Origin: JBBPYA01 sp038200385
Lineage (GTDB): Bacteria; Actinomycetota; Actinomycetes; Mycobacteriales; Geodermatophilaceae
Reading direction: 5' to 3'
Assembly (NCBI GenBank): GCA_038200385.1
Contig: JBBPYA010000010.1
Span: 1 to 9,922 of the forward strand
DNA: 9,922 bases
The notes beneath the pieces were generated by a model. That model ran no database searches. It saw only the letters and a list, made by a program, of their open reading frames with translations, and was not told where the DNA came from. Position numbers and translations under genes: made by a program. This document shows, piece by piece, positions 7,460-9,922 of this stretch; position 1 is the stretch's first letter, and each line of letters opens with the position of its first letter.

Positions 7460-7574
7460 TCCCCTGCTCCGCGTTGCCGCCGGTCCGGCACGGCTGTCGG
7501 GGGCTGATTCTGTCGGTACCTCGTCGTAGCTTCCGGGATGGGCCGCCACCCCCGTGGCCGCGAGAGGAGACGCC

Positions 7575-8153
7575 ATGACCGACGGAGCCCCGGGTGCCGA
7601 CGCGCGGGACCGGGAGCGGGACGAGCTGCTGGGCACGCTGGCCCGGCACCGCAGCTTCCTGGGGCAGACTCTGAACGGCCTCAGCGACGAGCAGGCCGGG
7701 GCCAGCCCGACGGTGAGCGAGCTCTGCTTGGGCGGATTGATCAAGCACACCGGCAACACCGAGCGGGTCTGGATCGACTTCTGCGTCCGAGGGGCGGAGG
7801 CTCACGGCCCCGCCGTCGACTGGTCCACGATCGACTGGTCCGACCCCGGCGCGACGCCGGGCGCGGCCGAGATGTTCGAGCGTCGGGCCCGCGAGTTCGC
7901 GATGCTGCCGGAGGACACCGTGGCCGGTGTGCTGGCCGACTACGCCGCGGTGGCCGAGGAGACCAAGCGGATCGTCACCGGGCTCGCCGACCTTGGCGTC
8001 ACCCATGAGCTGCCGTCGGCGCCGTGGTTCGAGCCCGGCGCAAGCTGGTCGATCCGTCGGGTGCTGCTGCACGTCCTGGCTGAGACCGCTCAACACGCGG
8101 GGCACGCCGACATCCTGCGGGAGTCCATCGACGGGGCCAAGACGATGGGCTGA
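7575..8153 (+). CDS. DinB/DUF664 family protein (possible mycothiol-dependent enzyme)
   Basis: This 192-residue four-helix-bundle protein belongs to the DinB/YfiT superfamily, DUF664-like. In Actinobacteria such proteins include metal- and mycothiol-dependent S-transferases and isomerases, mostly cytoplasmic; the substrate here is unknown. The sequence shows 'LSDEQAGASPTVSELCLGG', 'LIKHTGNTERVW' with His58, and 'VLLHVLAETAQHAGHADILRESIDG' split here as LLHVLAET and AQHAGHADILRESIDG. His166, His174 and His177, with His58, are the likely metal-ligand candidates. The ATG at 7575 is preferred over an in-frame ATG at 7554 because AGAGGAGA (7563-7570) lies 4 nt upstream of it. It converges on a second DUF664 gene with which it shares clear local similarity. 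I see no strong SigA promoter in the 127 nt upstream. Confidence 0.85.
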   Translation: MTDGAPGADARDRERDELLGTLARHRSFLGQTLNGLSDEQAGASPTVSELCLGGLIKHTGNTERVWIDFCVRGAEAHGPAVDWSTIDWSDPGATPGAAEMFERRAREFAMLPEDTVAGVLADYAAVAEETKRIVTGLADLGVTHELPSAPWFEPGASWSIRRVLLHVLAETAQHAGHADILRESIDGAKTMG

Positions 8154-8281
8154 GCGGCACCCGTCCCACGGGCTCCGGAGCCGCAGCTCGGCAGTCCCTC
8201 GGCTCGGCAGCCCCGGCTGCGGGCGGCCTCAGGGCTTGCCAGCCCGTGGCTCGACAATCCTGCGGCTGGAGCAGCGCTGAT
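8154..8281. terminator. Hairpin-rich gap between convergent genes
   Basis: The 128 nt between the two convergent DUF664 genes hold several short inverted repeats: GGCTCCGGAGCC (8171-8182), GCAGCC-CC-GGCTGC (8207-8220) and GGGCT-TGCC-AGCCC (8232-8245). There is also an imperfect direct repeat CTCGGCAGYCC at 8187 and 8204. None has a T-run. Position and structure suit a two-way terminator; there is no gene here. Confidence 0.4.
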
Positions 8282-8785
8282 CTACTGGCCTCGCCGACCG
8301 TCGATGCTCTCGCGAAGCAGGTCCAGGTGACCGCAGTGCCGGGCGGTCTCCTCGATCATGTGGACCAGCGCGTACCGCAGGGTGAAGTGCATGTCCGGGC
8401 CGCGGGCCGGTTCGTCCAGCCCGGCTCCGGCGATGGCCCCCCGGGACCGGACGCACTCGGCCTCGTACTCGGCCACGACGCCGGCCAGGCTGTCGCCCTG
8501 CTGGAGCAGGAAGTTGCCGTGGGGGTCGTCGTCGGGCCACGGCCACGGCACGTCCAGCCCGGCGAAGTCGATGCTGAACCAGAACCGCTCGGTGCCCGTG
8601 AGGTGCTTGACCACCCCGGCCGGGGTGAGTTCGCTGGCGGGCACCGACCGGCTGGCGGCCTGCTCGTCGGTCAGGCCGTCGACCTTGTGGACGGCGGTGC
8701 TGCGCAGGAAATCCAGCATCGCGGTCAGGGTGTCCCGCTCACCGGCCGACTCCGGCGGCCGGGCTCGGGGCACCGGATCGGGCAT
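8282..8785 (-). CDS. DUF664/DinB family protein, partner of TetR
   Basis: This 167-residue DinB-superfamily (DUF664) protein is a possible metal- and mycothiol-dependent enzyme of unknown substrate. The motifs are 'ERDTLTAMLDFLRST', 'LTDEQAA', 'VVKHLTGTERFWF' (His61) and 'ALVHMIEETARHCGHLDLLR' (His142, His150, His153), ending in ESIDG. It is a paralogue of the 192-residue protein on the other strand, though with many substitutions. The ATG at 8785 lies 4 nt after the stop of the tetR gene, so the two form a likely operon with tetR first. No good ribosome site precedes it, which fits coupling to tetR translation. Confidence 0.85.
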   Translation of the reverse strand: MPDPVPRARPPESAGERDTLTAMLDFLRSTAVHKVDGLTDEQAASRSVPASELTPAGVVKHLTGTERFWFSIDFAGLDVPWPWPDDDPHGNFLLQQGDSLAGVVAEYEAECVRSRGAIAGAGLDEPARGPDMHFTLRYALVHMIEETARHCGHLDLLRESIDGRRGQ

Positions 8786-8789
8786 CTGC

Positions 8790-9380
8790 TCAGTCTGCCG
8801 GACCGGCCAGCAGTGCCGCTGCGGCCATCCGGGCCAGCAAGTCGGCCATCGGGGCCCGCGGCAGGGCGTGCGCGCTGTGCGGCGTGGAGTTGATCAGGCC
8901 GAACACCGCGTGCGCCGCGGCCCGCGCACCGGCCTCGTCACGGTCCGGGTCGATCGTCCGGAGCACGCTGACCCAGACCTCGACGTAGCGACGCTGCAGC
9001 CGGCGTACCCGCCGCCGATCGGATTCGGCGACGTTGGCGAGGTCCCGGTCCTGGACGACGATCAGCGCGGGATGGGACAGGGCGAAGTCGATGTGCCAGC
9101 CGATCAGCGCGGCCAGCGCCTGCTCGGGGCCTTCGGCGTCGGCGACCTGCGCCGATCCCTCCGCGAGCAACCGCTCGCTGATCCGGACCAGCATCTCCGC
9201 GAGCATGGCGTCCTTGCTCGCGAAGTGCCGGTAGAGCCCCGGCCCTGAGATCCCCACCGAGGCCCCGATGTCGTCGACACCGACGCCGTGGAAGCCGCGC
9301 TCGGCGAACAGCGTCGCGGCGGCGTCGAGGATGTCCTCCCGGCGTCCCCCCGCCCGCCGGATCCCCGTCGCGCCTGCCAT
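8790..9380 (-). CDS. TetR-family transcriptional regulator
   Basis: This 196-residue DNA-binding repressor type protein carries an N-terminal TetR helix-turn-helix: 'REDILDAAATLFAERGF' then 'VGVDDIGASVGISGPGLYRHF' (residues about 34-53, read as VGVDDIGASVG plus ISGPGLYRHF) and 'SKDAML'. The ligand domain contains 'DLANVAESDRRRVRRLQRRY', a pattern I associate with TetR proteins near acyl-CoA dehydrogenase and carboxylase genes; this is recall, not a search. A 16-bp near-palindrome lies 23 nt upstream of the ATG, and a second copy lies upstream of a possible carboxylase gene at 9862. That suggests autoregulation plus control of that operon. The downstream DUF664 gene follows after 4 nt. The -10-like TAACAT is only 7 nt from the ATG, so the mRNA may be leaderless. 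The length is typical. Confidence 0.92.
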   Translation of the reverse strand: MAGATGIRRAGGRREDILDAAATLFAERGFHGVGVDDIGASVGISGPGLYRHFASKDAMLAEMLVRISERLLAEGSAQVADAEGPEQALAALIGWHIDFALSHPALIVVQDRDLANVAESDRRRVRRLQRRYVEVWVSVLRTIDPDRDEAGARAAAHAVFGLINSTPHSAHALPRAPMADLLARMAAAALLAGPAD

Positions 9381-9387
9381 GGCCGGG

Positions 9388-9417
9388 ATGTTAGCCGAGT
9401 GAGTTAACGGCCGCTAA
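9388..9417 (-). promoter_or_regulatory. Candidate tetR promoter, probably leaderless
   Basis: On the minus strand TTAGCG (9417-9412) and TAACAT (9393-9388) are 18 nt apart. The -10-like element ends 7 nt before the ATG, so transcription would start at or next to the start codon. The -35-like element lies within the operator, so a bound regulator would block polymerase. The -10 is a fair match; the -35 is weak. Confidence 0.4.
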
Positions 9418-9418
9418 C
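9403..9418. promoter_or_regulatory. TetR operator, copy 1 (upstream of tetR)
   Basis: GTTAACGGCCGCTAAC is a near-perfect 16-bp palindrome (one mismatched pair: GTTAAC against GCTAAC). It is the same motif as at 9801-9816 except for one central base. A further half-site, GTTAGC, lies at 9390-9395. The size, symmetry and place upstream of tetR are typical of a TetR dimer site. Confidence 0.75.
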
Positions 9419-9469
9419 GGCAGCGGCACCACGAGGGACGGTTGCGGGAGCCGAATCAGCGCAGCCGGA

Positions 9470-9751
9470 TCAGCCCAGCTGGATCAGGGTGCCGCTCACC
9501 AGCCGGGCGGCATCCGAGCAGAGCCAGCCGACGACCTCGGCCACCTCGTCCGGCGCTACGACGTGGTGTGTTCCGGACTGTGCGCGACGAACTCCCGGCT
9601 GGCGGCGGTGACCCAGCCGGTGTCAGCCGGCGTGCCGACCCGTCAGGACCACGGCGGCGCCGGCGGTCGCCAGGTACGCCGCTACAGCGGCGCCGATTCC
9701 GTGGTGGGCCCCCGTCACGGGGGCTACCCGCTCGTGTGCACCGGAGGTCAC
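9470..9751 (-). pseudogene. Internally deleted short-chain dehydrogenase (SDR) remnant
   Basis: Intact proteins of this family are about 250-260 residues and are NAD(P)-dependent oxidoreductases; this remnant spans 94 codons. The 5' part, from a GTG at 9751, reads 'ERVAPVTGAHHGIGAAVAAY', with the TGxxxGIG cofactor motif, then 'LATAGAAVVLTGRHAG' and a stop at 9625-9623. In another frame, 9624-9568 reads DTGWVTAASREFVAHSPEH, matching the late substrate-loop region of one SDR group. After a further one-base shift, 9553-9470 reads 'PDEVAEVVGWLCSDAARL' and 'VSGTLIQLG', the usual C-terminus. The catalytic Ser-Tyr-Lys segment is therefore gone (roughly 150 codons) and one base is missing near 9562-9572. 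The operator at 9801-9816 lies 50 nt upstream. No product can be functional. Confidence 0.8.
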
Positions 9752-9800
9752 CGACCGAGGTAGTCGGCAGCGAGGGGGGCTTCGCGGTTCGCGGTCGGAG

Positions 9801-9816
9801 GTTAACGGCTGCTAAC
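9801..9816. promoter_or_regulatory. TetR operator, copy 2 (divergent region)
   Basis: GTTAACGGCTGCTAAC matches the copy upstream of tetR at 15 of 16 bases. It sits in the 110-nt gap between the divergent SDR remnant (start 9751, -) and the gene at 9862 (+). Its right arm overlaps a TAACAT -10-like hexamer at 9813-9818 on the + strand. Confidence 0.75.
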
Positions 9817-9818
9817 AT
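9813..9818 (+). promoter_or_regulatory. -10-like element for the gene at 9862
   Basis: TAACAT overlaps the right arm of the operator and would place the transcript start at about 9825, leaving a leader of about 37 nt that contains the ribosome site. The same octamer, GCTAACAT, is present in the tetR promoter. I find no convincing -35. Confidence 0.35.
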
Positions 9819-9861
9819 TCGACGACAGGGATGCCGACAACGACGCCGGGAGGTCGCCGCC

Positions 9862-9922
9862 ATGGACTGGCCGGTGCTTGCGTCGCGGCACGATCCAGGA
9901 GACGCCCAGGCGACCGCGAACG
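9862..9922 (+). CDS. Start of a gene, possibly an acyl-CoA carboxylase carboxyltransferase subunit (3' truncated)
   Basis: Only the first 20 codons are inside the window: MDWPVLASRHDPGDAQATAN. The ATG follows GGGAGG (9848-9853) at 8 nt, a good ribosome site, and lies downstream of the operator at 9801-9816. 'VLASRHDPGDAQATAN' resembles the N-terminus of carboxyltransferase (beta) subunits of biotin-dependent acyl-CoA carboxylases such as methylcrotonyl- or propionyl-CoA carboxylase ('L.S.lDp.s....aN'). The identification rests on this short stretch plus a TetR regulator nearby and is tentative; that a gene starts here is more certain. Confidence 0.5.
   Translation, partial: MDWPVLASRHDPGDAQATAN

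Noticed and set aside
8154..8281. Small RNA gene in the convergent gap
   Set aside because: There are short hairpins but no promoter-like element, and the gap between converging stop codons is better explained as a terminator region.
9563..9763. Small + strand frame across the SDR remnant
   Set aside because: It is antisense to recognisable SDR sequence and has no ribosome site or family resemblance.

Overview
The window is high-GC DNA (roughly 70% or more by eye) with GTG starts, tight gene packing, two DUF664/DinB-type proteins of the kind linked to mycothiol, and a HerA-like protein of the DUF853 type. This points to an actinobacterium. I cannot name the genus. All calls come from reading the sequence and recalling family motifs; no search was run.

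Layout. Positions 1-1091 hold the C-terminal two thirds of a DUF853 HerA-like ATPase gene. It is broken by three single-base frameshifts and by a deletion of about 80 codons just after Walker B. Positions 1132-2247 encode a Tat-exported protein with a 'VLDTR...VTGLF' beta domain. Positions 2399-7447 are a compact four-gene unit on the + strand: a membrane protein with a degenerate NERD-like cytoplasmic domain and a conserved extracellular domain; an atypical extended SDR (NAD-dependent epimerase/reductase type); gluconokinase; and a two-domain SppA peptidase without a membrane anchor. The gene joints are 3 nt, 1 nt and a 4-nt GTGA overlap. A possible ECF-type promoter lies upstream at about 2297. 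Positions 7575-8153 (+) and 8282-8785 (-) are two convergent DUF664/DinB paralogues with a hairpin-rich 128-bp gap between them. On the minus strand a TetR regulator (8790-9380) lies 4 nt upstream of the second DUF664 gene.

The right end (9381-9922) holds the clearest regulatory signal. A 16-bp near-palindrome, GTTAACGGCYGCTAAC, occurs upstream of tetR (9403-9418) and again (9801-9816) between a decayed SDR gene (9470-9751, -) and a gene starting at 9862 (+) that runs off the window. The first residues of that last gene resemble a biotin-dependent acyl-CoA carboxylase carboxyltransferase subunit. The simplest model is an autoregulated TetR that also controls an acyl-CoA/branched-chain catabolic operon to the right.

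The broken genes at the two ends share the same style of damage (large non-triplet internal deletion plus single-base indels), while every gene between them is intact. This is either real pseudogene decay or an assembly or sequencing problem near the ends. I see no CRISPR array, tRNA, rRNA, insertion sequence or phage module, and nothing here amounts to a clear new defence system.
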